The notes under the pieces: model-generated | Database searches by the model: none | What the model was told of the DNA's origin: nothing | The model's input: the letters and a program-made list of their open reading frames with translations, nothing else | Translations under genes and position numbers: made by a program | Assembly (NCBI GenBank): GCA_011042035.1 | Contig: DQZA01000248.1 | Coordinates: 1-21,901, forward strand | Direction of reading: 5' to 3' | Length of the DNA: 21,901 nucleotides | DNA from: Desulfobacteraceae bacterium | Lineage (GTDB): Bacteria; Desulfobacterota; DSM-4660; Desulfatiglandales; Desulfatiglandaceae | Shown here: piece after piece, positions 1 through 8,467 of the stretch | How positions within the stretch are numbered: position 1 is the first letter of the stretch | How the letters are laid out: every line of letters begins with the position of its first letter

Positions 1-548
1 AAAAAATAGATATTGTGACATGGGACCCTGATCCAGCCAAGTTCATATGCAATGCCTTAGCCCCTGCGGAGATAATTCGGGTGGTAGTGGACGAGGAAAA
101 CCATTCCATGGAGGTAGTCGTTCATGACCAGCTTTCCCTTGCAATAGGCAAAGGGGGGCAAAACGTCAGGCTGGCCTCTCGATTGACTGGATGGACCCTG
201 GATGTTGTAAGTGAGACCAATTACAACAAGGCACTAAAAGAGGGCTACCAATCGTTGCTTTCATTGGAAGGGGTTGGAGAAAAACTGGCTGCCGAACTTT
301 ATCAGGAAGGGTTTAGGTCTGCCCTTGACTTGAGTCAGGCAGAACCAGAGGAGCTTATGGGGATAGAAGAAATGACGGAGGAAAAGGCCAGACAGCTTAT
401 TGATGAGGCGATCTCCTTCATTGAGAAGAAAGAGGAAGGCGAGGCACTAGTGGAGGAAGCGGAATCGGAAGAGCCTGTGGAACAGTCAGAAGAAAATGAA
501 GGCGCCGAACTTGAGGACAAAGAGGTTCCCCAAGCCGGGGATGAGTAA
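1..548 (+). CDS. nusA: Transcription termination/antitermination factor NusA, C-terminal part (5' end outside window)
   Basis: NusA binds RNA polymerase and nascent RNA and tunes pausing, termination and antitermination. The reading frame is open from base 3 and begins KIDIV followed by WDPDPAKFICNALAPAE, a typical NusA junction into the second KH domain. The GxxG loop of that domain is seen in LAIGKGGQNVRLASRLTGW. A helix-hairpin-helix-like region follows (GVGEKLAAELYQEGF, then GIEEMTEEKARQLIDEA), and the protein ends in a Glu-rich acidic tail of about 40 residues. 181 residues are visible; the N-terminal polymerase-binding domain, S1 and first KH domain must lie to the left. An internal GTG at 15 could be taken for a start but falls inside the conserved fold, so the gene is cut by the window edge. 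The stop overlaps the start of ylxR by 8 bases, as in the usual nusA-ylxR-infB operon. Confidence 0.96.
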   Translation, partial: KIDIVTWDPDPAKFICNALAPAEIIRVVVDEENHSMEVVVHDQLSLAIGKGGQNVRLASRLTGWTLDVVSETNYNKALKEGYQSLLSLEGVGEKLAAELYQEGFRSALDLSQAEPEELMGIEEMTEEKARQLIDEAISFIEKKEEGEALVEEAESEEPVEQSEENEGAELEDKEVPQAGDE

Positions 549-822
549 GACAAAGTGTCATAGCCCTATTCGCAGCTGTATAGCGTGCGGGTCAAAGAGG
601 GAAAAAAAGCAGCTTTTGAGACTGGTATTGGACAACGACGGATGGGTCGTTGTAGACAAAAGTGGCCATGCTCCTGGAAGAGGAGCCTATGTCTGCAAGA
701 ATGAGGAGTGCTGGTCAGCAATTCAAAAGCAAAAGATATTGGCCAGAGCGTTTCGAGGGAAAGGGCGCATGGCCCTTAGGGCTGACCTCGATAGTGAGAT
801 GCCCGTCGAAATACGGGAGTAA
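541..822 (+). CDS. ylxR: YlxR/RnpM family RNA-binding protein (DUF448)
   Basis: A 93-residue nucleic-acid-binding protein of the YlxR family, which sits between nusA and infB in many bacteria. In Bacillus subtilis the protein (RnpM) binds the RNase P RNA and modulates its activity; that role is family knowledge, not shown here. The family signature is clear: PIRSCIACG near the N-terminus, then GHAPGRGAYVCKNEECW with the GRGAYVC core, then a basic C-terminal half (KQKILARAFRGKGR). The frame is open further upstream to an ATG at 496 inside nusA. I prefer the ATG at 541, because it leaves only a few residues before the conserved PIRSC and overlaps the nusA stop by 8 bases, a common coupling arrangement. 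A 38-base gap then leads to infB. Confidence 0.92.
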   Translation: MSKTKCHSPIRSCIACGSKREKKQLLRLVLDNDGWVVVDKSGHAPGRGAYVCKNEECWSAIQKQKILARAFRGKGRMALRADLDSEMPVEIRE

Positions 823-860
823 TATCTCAAAGAGATTGTATTTAAAACTCGGGGGAGTGT

Positions 861-3470
861 ATGGCAAAAGTTAGAGTATATGAGCTTGCTCGGGAACTCA
901 ACCTTGAGAGCAAAGAGCTTGTGGAAAAGCTCCTTGCAGGCGGCATGAATATAAAGAATTATATGAGCACCTTGGACGAAGAGGCAGTTGCTAGGGCACG
1001 GGACATCGTTTCAGGTAAGGTCTCAGAAGTGGTGGAGGAAAAGCGCATCAGACCCACTGTTATCCGCCGTAGAAGAAAAAAGGTGACCATTGAGGTGAAG
1101 CAGCCCGAGGCAGAGGCAGAGAGGAAGGTCGCAGAAAAGACGGCTCCTGAAGTTGTAACCCGGCCCGAGGCTGAAGCAGACCTTGGTGTGAAGGAGGAGG
1201 AACTCGAGGTCAAGGCGGAAGCCGCTGAGGCGAAAAAAGTAGAGGTAGCACCCCCGGGCAAGGAACAAGAGGTGGAAGAAGTACCTAAAGAGGTTCCTGA
1301 AAAAAGGGTTCAGGCCAAGCCTGTCAAACCCAAGAAGAGAAAGAAGAAAGAAGAACCGGCAAAGATTATAAGACGCCCGGAGGAAGGCCCTCTGAAAGAT
1401 ATCCTGGCCCAGCAGGCCGAAGAGGAGAAGGAGGAGGTAAGGCCAAAACCTACCCATTCGTTGAAACCGCTTGAAATTGCCAAAGAAGTGGCCGAGAAGG
1501 CTGCCAAGGCTAAGGCTGGGAAGAAGAAAGAGAAACGCAGGGAAGAGCCCAAGGAGTTAGCACCCAAGAAGGTGGTGCGCCATAGGAAGAAGGAGATATT
1601 CGAAAGGGCTGAACTTTACGAAGGGCGCGTTCCAAAGAGAAAGGAAAAGAAAAGTGCCAAGAAACTCAGGCAACAAGAAAGGGAAATCAGGCAAACAGAA
1701 ATAACAGTACCCAAGGCTGTGAAGCGCAAGTTAAGGGTGCCAGAATCAGTAACTGTTGCAGAGCTTGCAAAGGCCATGGGTATTAAGGCAGCTGAGGTTA
1801 TAAAGAAGCTTATGGCCTTGGGTGTGGTAGCTACCATTAATCAGTCCGTTGATTTTGAAACTGCTGTATTGGTTGCAGACGAATTCGGTTATGAACTTGA
1901 ATTGGAAAGCTTCGAAGAAGAGTTGCTTCTGGAAGAAGAGGCAGATAAACCAGAAGACCTTGTGTCCAGGCCACCTGTTGTTACCATTATGGGCCATGTT
2001 GACCATGGCAAGACCTCGCTATTGGATTATATACGTAAGTCTAACATCATCAGTGGCGAGTCTGGGGGCATAACCCAACACATTGGTGCATATTATGTAG
2101 AGGCCGAAGGCGGAAGCATTGTATTCCTCGACACACCTGGCCATGAGGCTTTCACTGCCATGAGGGCAAGGGGGGCAAAGGTTACTGACTTGATTGTGCT
2201 TGTGGTGGCAGCAGATGACGGGGTTATGCCGCAGACAAGAGAGGCTATAAACCATGCACGAGCAGCAGACATTCCGATTGTCGTGGCCATAAACAAGATG
2301 GACAAACCAGAGGCCAACCCGGAAAAGGTCAAAAGGGAGCTTGCAGAGCTGGATTTGGTCCCAGAGGAATGGGGTGGCGACACCATTTTTGGCTATGTGT
2401 CCGCAAAAACGGGAGAGGGCGTCGATGAGCTACTCAGCCTCATTCTGCTTCAGGCAGAAATGCTTGAGCTGAAAGGGAATCCAAAGAAGCCTGCGAGGGG
2501 CACCATTATAGAGGCTCGACTGGATAAGACAAGGGGTCCGGTTGCCACTGTTCTTATAAAGAACGGGACCCTTAAGCCAGGGGATTATTTTGTGTGTGGA
2601 GAACACTACGGTCGTGTGAGGGCCATGTTGAACCACAGGGGCAAAAAGATGATATCTGCGGGGCCCTCCATGCCGGTAGAGGTATATGGGATCTCCGGAG
2701 TACCTATGGCAGGAGATGACTTTATAGTGGTCAAAGACGAACGGAGCGCTAAGAGGATTGCGGAACGGAGAATGGCGCAGAGCAAGAAACAAGAGCTTGC
2801 TCGCAAGGGCATAGTAAGCCTTGACGATCTGTTTCAACGTATTAAAGAGGGTGAGGCAAAGGAACTAAATGTCGTACTTAAGACTGACGTGCAAGGCTCA
2901 CTGGAGGCCTTATCCGATTCCCTGGATAAATTAAGTACGGATGAGGTGAAAGTAAATATTATCCACTCAGCTACCGGTGCAATTACCGAATCGGATGTAA
3001 TGCTGGCCTCTGCCTCTGATGCCATTATCATTGGCTTTAATGTGAGGGCCAATCCGAGGGTATCTGAAATTGCTGAAAAGGAAAAAGTGGATATTCGTTA
3101 TTACGATGTCATTTACAATGTGTTGCAAGACATAAGACGGGCAATGGCTGGATTACTTGAGCCTGTATTTAAGGAAGAAATTATTGGCCGAGTAGATGTA
3201 AAGGCTATTTTTCATGTGCCCAAAGTTGGTACTGTTGCAGGTTGTTACGTAACCGATGGTCATGTAGAGCGCACTGCCAAGGTGAGAGTACTGCGCGATG
3301 ATGTTGTTGTATTCGATGGAAAAATAGCCTCTCTCAAGCGTTTCAAGGATGATGTCAAGGAGGTGCAGGCTGGATACGAATGCGGAATAGCAATTGAGGG
3401 CTTCCAGGATGTCAAACCCGGTGACGTGTTTGAGGTCTACATGGTTGAAGAGGTTGAGGCAGAGCTTTAA
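861..3470 (+). CDS. infB: Translation initiation factor IF-2
   Basis: IF-2 is the GTPase that places fMet-tRNA on the 30S subunit and promotes 50S joining. The 869-residue protein has an N-terminal IF2_N helix-turn domain (about 1-50), a long Lys/Glu/Pro-rich linker (about 60-285), a second IF2_N-like domain (about 289-344, KLRVPESVTVAELAKAMGI), and then the G domain. GTPase motifs are intact: G1 GHVDHGKT at 378-385, G3 DTPGHEAF from 424, G4 NKMD at 478-481, and G5 SAKTGEG near 514. Domains II, III and the fMet-tRNA-binding domain follow to a normal end. The length is close to the roughly 890 residues of the E. coli long form. The ATG at 861 is preceded by GGGGAG a few bases upstream. Antisense open frames over the linker are artefacts of its skewed composition. 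Confidence 0.98.
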   Translation: MAKVRVYELARELNLESKELVEKLLAGGMNIKNYMSTLDEEAVARARDIVSGKVSEVVEEKRIRPTVIRRRRKKVTIEVKQPEAEAERKVAEKTAPEVVTRPEAEADLGVKEEELEVKAEAAEAKKVEVAPPGKEQEVEEVPKEVPEKRVQAKPVKPKKRKKKEEPAKIIRRPEEGPLKDILAQQAEEEKEEVRPKPTHSLKPLEIAKEVAEKAAKAKAGKKKEKRREEPKELAPKKVVRHRKKEIFERAELYEGRVPKRKEKKSAKKLRQQEREIRQTEITVPKAVKRKLRVPESVTVAELAKAMGIKAAEVIKKLMALGVVATINQSVDFETAVLVADEFGYELELESFEEELLLEEEADKPEDLVSRPPVVTIMGHVDHGKTSLLDYIRKSNIISGESGGITQHIGAYYVEAEGGSIVFLDTPGHEAFTAMRARGAKVTDLIVLVVAADDGVMPQTREAINHARAADIPIVVAINKMDKPEANPEKVKRELAELDLVPEEWGGDTIFGYVSAKTGEGVDELLSLILLQAEMLELKGNPKKPARGTIIEARLDKTRGPVATVLIKNGTLKPGDYFVCGEHYGRVRAMLNHRGKKMISAGPSMPVEVYGISGVPMAGDDFIVVKDERSAKRIAERRMAQSKKQELARKGIVSLDDLFQRIKEGEAKELNVVLKTDVQGSLEALSDSLDKLSTDEVKVNIIHSATGAITESDVMLASASDAIIIGFNVRANPRVSEIAEKEKVDIRYYDVIYNVLQDIRRAMAGLLEPVFKEEIIGRVDVKAIFHVPKVGTVAGCYVTDGHVERTAKVRVLRDDVVVFDGKIASLKRFKDDVKEVQAGYECGIAIEGFQDVKPGDVFEVYMVEEVEAEL

Positions 3471-3472
3471 TT

Positions 3473-3760
3473 ATGGTGGTTGGTACACTAAAGATCGAAT
3501 TTTATTTGACTGACAACCATTCCCTTAAAGGGAAACGAAAGGTTGTCAGAAGCATGGTGGACAAGGTTAAGTCTCGATTCAATGTTGCCATAGCAGAGAT
3601 AGGATCTAATGACAAGTGGCAAAGGATAGAAATTGGAATAACTACGGTGGGTAATGATCGGAGGCACATTGATTCCTCTTTAAATCATATTTTGTCTTTT
3701 TTGGAGTCTCAGTACTTGGCAAGGATTGTGGACTGCCACATTGAGATATTTAATGTTTAG
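3473..3760 (+). CDS. DUF503 (YlxP-like) small protein
   Basis: A 95-residue protein of the DUF503 family. The family hallmark is visible at the N-terminus: MVVGTLKIEFYLTDNHSLKGKR, a beta strand followed by the conserved HSLKGKRxVVRSM segment, then FNVAIAEIGSNDKWQ and a C-terminal strand. It is known mainly as a neighbour of infB and rbfA (ylxP in Bacillus). Its biochemical role is not established, although the operon position suggests ribosome or RNA metabolism. It starts 2 bases after the infB stop, with a purine-rich end of infB serving as ribosome binding site, and ends 15 bases before rbfA. No signal peptide or membrane segment is present. Family assignment is confident; function is open. 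Confidence 0.9.
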   Translation: MVVGTLKIEFYLTDNHSLKGKRKVVRSMVDKVKSRFNVAIAEIGSNDKWQRIEIGITTVGNDRRHIDSSLNHILSFLESQYLARIVDCHIEIFNV

Positions 3761-3775
3761 CGGAAGGAGCTTCCA

Positions 3776-4153
3776 ATGCTAGCAGGCAATCGCACGGTAA
3801 GGGTTGGGGAGCAGATCCTTAAAGAGATAGCCGTGCTCCTTATAGAACACGTCAAGGATCCTCGGGTTAAGACAGTCACCATGACTGGCATCAAACTAAG
3901 CAAGGATCTGAAGCACGCAAAGGTCTATTACAGTGTTATGGGAGGGCGTGCCGAGGTAAACAGGGCACAGGCAGGTCTTAACAGTGCCAAAGGCTATATC
4001 AAAAGAATGATAGGGGAAAGGTTGGAATTGAGATACATACCCGAGCTCCTTTTCATTCACGATGAATCTTTGGAAATTGGAATGAATATAGAAAGGCTCT
4101 TGGAAACTCTTAAGGCAAATGAATCACACGACGACACTGCAACAAATAATTGA
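3776..4153 (+). CDS. rbfA: Ribosome-binding factor A
   Basis: RbfA is a small KH-fold protein that binds the 30S subunit and helps late 16S rRNA maturation. The 125-residue product shows the family core: RVGEQILKEIAVLLIEHVKDPR, then VTMTGIKLSKDLKHAKVYYSV, then AKGYIKRMIGERLELRYIPEL and the FIHDESLEIGMNIERLL ending. A good ribosome binding site (AAGGAG at 3764-3769) lies 6 bases before the ATG. The C-terminal coding sequence overlaps the next gene, nrnA, by 35 bases, which suggests coupling. The length is normal for the family (about 115-135 residues). Confidence 0.96.
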   Translation: MLAGNRTVRVGEQILKEIAVLLIEHVKDPRVKTVTMTGIKLSKDLKHAKVYYSVMGGRAEVNRAQAGLNSAKGYIKRMIGERLELRYIPELLFIHDESLEIGMNIERLLETLKANESHDDTATNN

Positions 4154-5099
4154 GATATTGAAGGAGGGAGAGGCCTTCATCCTCACGACCCATAAAGACC
4201 CGGACGGCGACGGTATCGGATCCATGTTGGCATTAGGAGAGGCCCTTAGGGATTCAGGGAAGACTGTGCAATTGCTGCTTGAAGAAAGTGTTCCGTCTCC
4301 GTTTGATCTGTTGGAGGGGGCAACAGGAATAAGCCAAGATCTTAGCAATGACATGAAATGGTCTGGAGTCTTTGTTCTTGATTGTGCGGACGAAATGCGT
4401 TTGGGAGGCCTCAGGGAGCACCTTTCGGAGATTCGTCCCTGGATCAACATTGATCATCACGAGACCAACACTGGTTTTGGAGACATAAACCTTGTAGAGC
4501 CTAAGGCCTCTTCTACCGGAGAGCTTGTTTACGATGTCATAAAGGAATTAGGGCTTCCGCTAAATACAATAATGGCAGAAAACCTTTTTGCAGCCATTCA
4601 AACAGATACAGGTTCTTTCAGATACGAGAATACCACTTCAAGGGCCTTGAGAATCGCAGCAGAAATGGTCGACTTGGGGGTGAGTCCGTGGCAAGTAACC
4701 CAAAAGGTGATGGATGGCCACGAGTTGCCTCGTTTGAAATTATTGAAATTAGCGCTTGAGACAATTGAATTACATCATGGTGGGAAGATCGCAACTATTG
4801 TGCTGGCAAAAGATATGTTTGAAAAATCTGGGGCCGGCAAGCTGGACAGCGAGCGGTTTGTGGATTTTATTAGATTCATAAGGGGAGTCGAGATAGCCGC
4901 ATTGATCCGGCAGACCGGTGACGGGCGTTTCAAGTTCAGTCTGAGATCTAACAACCGTGTGAATGTAGCGCAACTAGCGGCTGTATTCGGTGGGGGAGGA
5001 CATGAAAGGGCAGCAGGATTTGACTGCGAAGGGGATCTTGATAAGCTGAAAGAATCTTTCATGAAGGAGGCGGTACGGTTTCTTAATGAAAAGTGCTGA
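4119..5099 (+). CDS. nrnA: DHH/DHHA1 phosphoesterase, NrnA-type (nanoRNase / pAp phosphatase)
   Basis: Members of this family degrade very short RNA oligomers and often dephosphorylate 3'-phosphoadenosine 5'-phosphate, using a dinuclear metal centre. In this 326-residue protein, motif I is THKDPDGDGIGS (residues 24-35, metal ligands H25, D29 and D31), a further Asp lies in VFVLDCADE, and the DHH motif is NIDHHETN with D112, H113 and H114. The C-terminal DHHA1 substrate-binding domain ends in GGGGHERAAG at 291-300. All catalytic residues I can recognise are present. The start at 4119 lies inside rbfA (35-base overlap) with AAGG 3 bases upstream; no other ATG fits before motif I. Placement between rbfA and truB is the common order in Firmicutes and Desulfobacterota. 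The substrate preference (nanoRNA or pAp) cannot be read from sequence alone. Confidence 0.93.
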   Translation: MNHTTTLQQIIEILKEGEAFILTTHKDPDGDGIGSMLALGEALRDSGKTVQLLLEESVPSPFDLLEGATGISQDLSNDMKWSGVFVLDCADEMRLGGLREHLSEIRPWINIDHHETNTGFGDINLVEPKASSTGELVYDVIKELGLPLNTIMAENLFAAIQTDTGSFRYENTTSRALRIAAEMVDLGVSPWQVTQKVMDGHELPRLKLLKLALETIELHHGGKIATIVLAKDMFEKSGAGKLDSERFVDFIRFIRGVEIAALIRQTGDGRFKFSLRSNNRVNVAQLAAVFGGGGHERAAGFDCEGDLDKLKESFMKEAVRFLNEKC

Positions 5100-6009
5100 T
5101 GGGGGGATACTTCTTGTTGACAAGAGTGAAGGGGAGACCTCCCATGATGTTGTTCAAAAGGTAAGGAGGGTCCTTGGCATTCGCAAGGTAGGGCATGCTG
5201 GCACCCTTGATCCCTTTGCCACCGGCTTGCTGGTGGTTCTGGTGGGTCAAAGCACCAAGTTGTCACCATTTGTTACTGCGGAAACCAAGGTATATGAGGC
5301 GGTTGTGCACCTTGGAGTGGAAACAGATACCTATGATAAGACGGGAAAGATAGTCAGGGAAAGGGGGCTATCAGAGATAAAAAGGGGAGATGTGGAGAAG
5401 GTACTAACCAAATTTACAGGGGAGATCGAACAAATTCCGCCTCCCTTTTCGGCGCTCAAGATTAAGGGAAAAAGGGCTTATGAGATGGCTAGAAAGGGTG
5501 AAGAGGTGAAGCTTTCGCCACGCAAGGTGGTTATTTATGACTTGACTGTTGAGGAGTTTGAACCCCCGCTTTTATCGATAACGTTAAGATGTTCTTCAGG
5601 AACTTATGTGAGGAGCCTTGCTTCTGATGTGGGCGATGCGCTTGGGTGTGGGGCACACCTCAACTTATTGCGCAGGACTCAAGTTGGCGCATTTAGAGTA
5701 GAAGAGGCCATCTCCTCATCACTTTTAAAAGGAATTGGTTCCAATGATTTGAAAGCCAGGCTTATTAACCCGGTAAAAGCGTTGCCCCACATGATGAATG
5801 TTGAAGTAAACGATCATTTGGCGCGAAGAATTCGCAAAGGATACTGTCCAAAAATCACTGAGCTAATGCTTCAATCAGGATCATTTGATGAGATGGGATC
5901 CCTTATTAAACTTGTTTGTGATGGGCAGCTAGTGGCAATTGCTAGCGTGAGACGTTCAGCACCGGAAAAATGCACGAAGCTGTTAAGCTTAAAAAGAGTA
6001 TTCTTATAA
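5086..6009 (+). CDS. truB: tRNA pseudouridine(55) synthase TruB
   Basis: TruB converts U55 in the T-loop of tRNAs to pseudouridine. The 307-residue protein opens with GGILLVDKSEGETSHDVV and RKVGHAGTLDPFATGLL, in which D42 of TLDPFATG is the catalytic aspartate. It continues with family blocks YEAVVHLGVETDTYD, QIPPPFSALKIKGKRAYEMAR and LRCSSGTYVRSLASDVG. A C-terminal extension of about 80 residues probably corresponds to the PUA-like region. The ATG at 5086 overlaps the end of nrnA by 14 bases; an AAGGAGG lies at 5064-5070, rather far upstream (about 15 bases), so coupling to nrnA translation may matter. rpsO follows after 15 bases. Confidence 0.95.
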   Translation: MKSADGGILLVDKSEGETSHDVVQKVRRVLGIRKVGHAGTLDPFATGLLVVLVGQSTKLSPFVTAETKVYEAVVHLGVETDTYDKTGKIVRERGLSEIKRGDVEKVLTKFTGEIEQIPPPFSALKIKGKRAYEMARKGEEVKLSPRKVVIYDLTVEEFEPPLLSITLRCSSGTYVRSLASDVGDALGCGAHLNLLRRTQVGAFRVEEAISSSLLKGIGSNDLKARLINPVKALPHMMNVEVNDHLARRIRKGYCPKITELMLQSGSFDEMGSLIKLVCDGQLVAIASVRRSAPEKCTKLLSLKRVFL

Positions 6010-6010
6010 A

Positions 6011-6017
6011 AAGGAGG
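6011..6017 (+). promoter_or_regulatory. Ribosome binding site of rpsO
   Basis: AAGGAGG, a full match to the anti-Shine-Dalgarno complement, lies 7 bases before the GTG start of rpsO. It decides the non-ATG start, because no ATG at this end of the frame would give the conserved VLTPEAKKEII beginning. Confidence 0.85.
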
Positions 6018-6024
6018 TCAAAAA

Positions 6025-6294
6025 GTGGTCCTAACACCAGAAGCCAAAAAGGAGATTATTGAGAGATTCAAAACCCATGAAAAGGATACCGGGTCGCCAG
6101 AAGTTCAGATTGCGCTTCTCAGTAGCCGGATCAAGTATCTTACGGAGCATTTTAAGGTTCATAAAAAGGATCATCATTCCCGTAGGGGGCTCTTGAAATT
6201 GGTCGGGCAGAGAAGGAGGCTTCTAAATTACCTGAAGAAGAAGGACATTGAGCGTTACAGGAATGTAATTAAAGAATTAGGAATCAGAAAATAA
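6025..6294 (+). CDS. rpsO: 30S ribosomal protein S15
   Basis: S15 is a primary 16S rRNA-binding protein that nucleates the platform of the small subunit. The 89-residue product is exactly the normal length and shows the conserved features: LTPEAKKEIIERF, then DTGSPEVQIALLSSRIKYLT with the GSPEVQ motif, then KKDHHSRRGLL, and the basic RRRLLNYLKKKDIERY ending. It starts with GTG, set by a strong ribosome binding site 7 bases upstream. The order truB-rpsO-pnp is conserved across very distant bacteria. In E. coli S15 represses its own translation through an mRNA fold over the start site; I could not confirm such a fold here. Confidence 0.98.
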   Translation: MVLTPEAKKEIIERFKTHEKDTGSPEVQIALLSSRIKYLTEHFKVHKKDHHSRRGLLKLVGQRRRLLNYLKKKDIERYRNVIKELGIRK

Positions 6295-6327
6295 CAGGTG
6301 TTCCTAAGAACCGCCTGAGTCGTTTTT
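6295..6327 (+). terminator. rpsO-pnp intercistronic stem-loop with T run (terminator-like or processing hairpin)
   Basis: Immediately after the rpsO stop codon, CAGG (6295-6298) pairs with CCTG (6314-6317) and GTTC (6300-6303) pairs with GAAC (6308-6311). They close a CTAA loop with a small internal bulge (T against CG). AGTCG and a run of five T follow at 6323-6327. This resembles an intrinsic terminator with imperfect spacing between stem and T run. In E. coli the same gap holds a partial terminator and RNase III/E processing sites that control pnp expression. The hairpin is seen directly; its function is inferred from position. Confidence 0.6.
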
Positions 6328-6358
6328 GATAAAAGGTTTAGGATATAGGTGAGAAAGG

Positions 6359-8467
6359 ATGAGTGAGACCATGATTAAAAGTGCTTCAGTTGAAATAGAC
6401 GGTCGGCCCCTTTACGTAGAAACTGGCCGGGTGGCAAGACAGGCCAGTGGTTCAGCAGTCGTGACCTTTGGAGAGACAGTAGTTCTGGTTACTGCTGTAT
6501 CCACTGACGAAGTGAGGGAAGGGATAGACTTTCTTCCCCTTACTGTGGAGTACCAGGAGATGTCATATGCAGGAGGTCGGATCCCGGGTAATTTCTTCCG
6601 CCGAGATATGGGCCGGCCAAGCGAAAGAGAAGTGCTGACCTCTAGGCTAATTGATAGGCCATTGAGGCCTCTTTTCCCTGATAACTACCATTTTGAAACC
6701 CAGGTAATAGCAAGTGTGCTTTCCACAGATAGGGAGAACGAGGCAGATGTGTTGGCGATGCTTGGCGCCTCGATTGCGCTTGAAATCTCTGACATACCTT
6801 TTCGGGGTCCTATAGCAGGGGTGAGAGTGGGACGTATTGGCGGAAAATTGGTATTAAACCCTACTCTTAGTGAGCAACAAGAAAGTGATATTAACCTGAT
6901 AGTAGCTGGCAATAAGGCAGGCATAGTGATGGTTGAAGGTGGTGCAAAATTTGTATCAGAAGATGAAATAGTGGATGCAATATTTTACGCCCAGAGGGCC
7001 ATTGGGCCATTGCTGGATATGCAGGATGAATTGAGGAGGGCAGTTGGAAAGCCTAAGCGTATTGTGCCTCCTGAGTCCATAGAAGAGGACTTGTTGAACA
7101 AGATGGAAATGACGGCCACGCCGTTGTTGGAAAAGGTGATAATAACGGCAGATAAGAAGGAAAGGCAGGCAAAGAGAAAAGAGGCACTCGATAAGGTGCT
7201 GGGAGAATTGAGTGAATCATTCCCCGACAAGGAGGCCCAGATAAAGGATAAATTCTACGAACTAGAGAAGAAAATGGTTCGCCGCATGGTTCTCGAGGAC
7301 AAGAGACGCATCGACGGCAGGTCTTTCACTGATGTGAGACCCATTGACAGCATTGTTGGAGTCTTGCCGAGGGTACATGGCTCAGCCCTTTTTACAAGGG
7401 GTGAGACGCAGGCGATGGTCTTGACAACGTTGGGAACCGAGCTCGATGAACAGAAAATTGAGTCCATATATGGGGATCAATTCAGGTCATTTATCTTTCA
7501 TTATAATTTCCCTCCCTATAGCGTTGGCGAGGCAAGGAGACTCACAGGTCCTGGCCGAAGAGAAATAGGTCACGGTGCACTGTCCCGCCGGGCACTGATG
7601 CCAGTGATGCCTGACAAAGAAAAATTTGATTACTGTGTTCGAGTGGTCTCAGAGATTCTGGAGTCCAATGGTTCCTCATCAATGGCCAGTGTCTGCGGGG
7701 GCTCCCTTTCCCTCATGGATGCGGGAGTTCCTGTAAAGGATGCAGTTGCCGGTGTAGCAATGGGATTGATGTCTGAAGGTGATAACATCGCTGTGCTTAC
7801 AGATATCATTGGTGACGAGGATCACTATGGAGACATGGACTTCAAGGTGACAGGAACCCACGATGGGATTACGGCCCTCCAAATGGACATCAAGATTGAA
7901 GGGCTTTCCAAAGGGATTTTGTCCAAGGCGCTCCAGCAGGCAAGGGGGGCAAGGCTACATATATTGGAGAAGATGAATAAGACCATAGCCAAGCCCAGGA
8001 AACATATTTCCGAGCATGCACCTGTTGTGACTACAGTTGAGATCAAGCCTGAAAAAATCAGGTTACTCATTGGCCCAGGCGGAAAGACCATTAGGAATAT
8101 CTGTAGTGAGACTGGAGCCCGTGTAGAGGTGGATGATTCAGGCAAGGTATATATTGCAGCTCCGGACAAAGAAAGCTCCGAAATGGCTGTTAAGATGATA
8201 AATGAGATCGCCCAGGAGGCCGAGATTGGCAAGATATACATGGGAAAGGTAACCAAGATTATGGATTTTGGCGCGTTTGTGGAAATTTTCCCGGGAACAG
8301 ATGGACTGATCCATATCTCCCAACTTGATAGGCAGCGCGTGAATAAGGTATCTGATATTCTCAAGGAAGGTGATGAAGTCTTGGTTAAAGTTTTGGATGT
8401 AGATGAGAACGGAAAGATTCGGCTGTCTCGCAAAGCCGCCCTGGGGGAACGTCTAGACGATGTTTAA
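6359..8467 (+). CDS. pnp: Polyribonucleotide nucleotidyltransferase (PNPase)
   Basis: PNPase is a trimeric 3'-5' phosphorolytic exoribonuclease and degradosome component. The 702-residue protein has the full layout: first RNase PH core (about 10-220), an all-helical linker, second RNase PH core (about 310-545), a KH domain (LLIGPGGKTIRNICSETG, around 570) and an S1 domain (GKVTKIMDFGAFVEIFPG, about 624-693). The catalytic segment GDEDHYGDMDFKVTG places D486 and D492 at the positions used in the E. coli enzyme. Length is close to the E. coli protein (711). The ATG at 6359 follows GGTGAGAAAGG. Expression may be set by the hairpin in the preceding gap. The stop overlaps the following M16 peptidase gene by 8 bases. 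Confidence 0.98.
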   Translation: MSETMIKSASVEIDGRPLYVETGRVARQASGSAVVTFGETVVLVTAVSTDEVREGIDFLPLTVEYQEMSYAGGRIPGNFFRRDMGRPSEREVLTSRLIDRPLRPLFPDNYHFETQVIASVLSTDRENEADVLAMLGASIALEISDIPFRGPIAGVRVGRIGGKLVLNPTLSEQQESDINLIVAGNKAGIVMVEGGAKFVSEDEIVDAIFYAQRAIGPLLDMQDELRRAVGKPKRIVPPESIEEDLLNKMEMTATPLLEKVIITADKKERQAKRKEALDKVLGELSESFPDKEAQIKDKFYELEKKMVRRMVLEDKRRIDGRSFTDVRPIDSIVGVLPRVHGSALFTRGETQAMVLTTLGTELDEQKIESIYGDQFRSFIFHYNFPPYSVGEARRLTGPGRREIGHGALSRRALMPVMPDKEKFDYCVRVVSEILESNGSSSMASVCGGSLSLMDAGVPVKDAVAGVAMGLMSEGDNIAVLTDIIGDEDHYGDMDFKVTGTHDGITALQMDIKIEGLSKGILSKALQQARGARLHILEKMNKTIAKPRKHISEHAPVVTTVEIKPEKIRLLIGPGGKTIRNICSETGARVEVDDSGKVYIAAPDKESSEMAVKMINEIAQEAEIGKIYMGKVTKIMDFGAFVEIFPGTDGLIHISQLDRQRVNKVSDILKEGDEVLVKVLDVDENGKIRLSRKAALGERLDDV

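Noticed and set aside
802..817. Inverted repeat CCCGT/ACGGG at the end of ylxR, with a second small one (ATCTC/GAGAT, 824-836) after the stop
   Set aside because: Stems are only 5 base pairs with no T run; infB is expected to be co-transcribed with ylxR, so a terminator is unlikely.
959..1567. Several antisense open frames (up to 144 codons) across the infB linker
   Set aside because: They mirror the Lys/Glu-rich linker, are low in complexity (Ser/Phe/Leu-rich), and have no ribosome binding site or family resemblance; they are composition artefacts.
4775..5269. 164-codon minus-strand open frame across the nrnA-truB junction
   Set aside because: It covers the catalytic regions of two well-supported genes and reads as Ser/Pro-rich noise.
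7825..8433. 202-codon minus-strand open frame inside pnp
   Set aside because: It lies opposite the strongly conserved KH and S1 domains of PNPase, is Ser/Ile/Leu-rich without a recognisable domain, and lacks a ribosome binding site.
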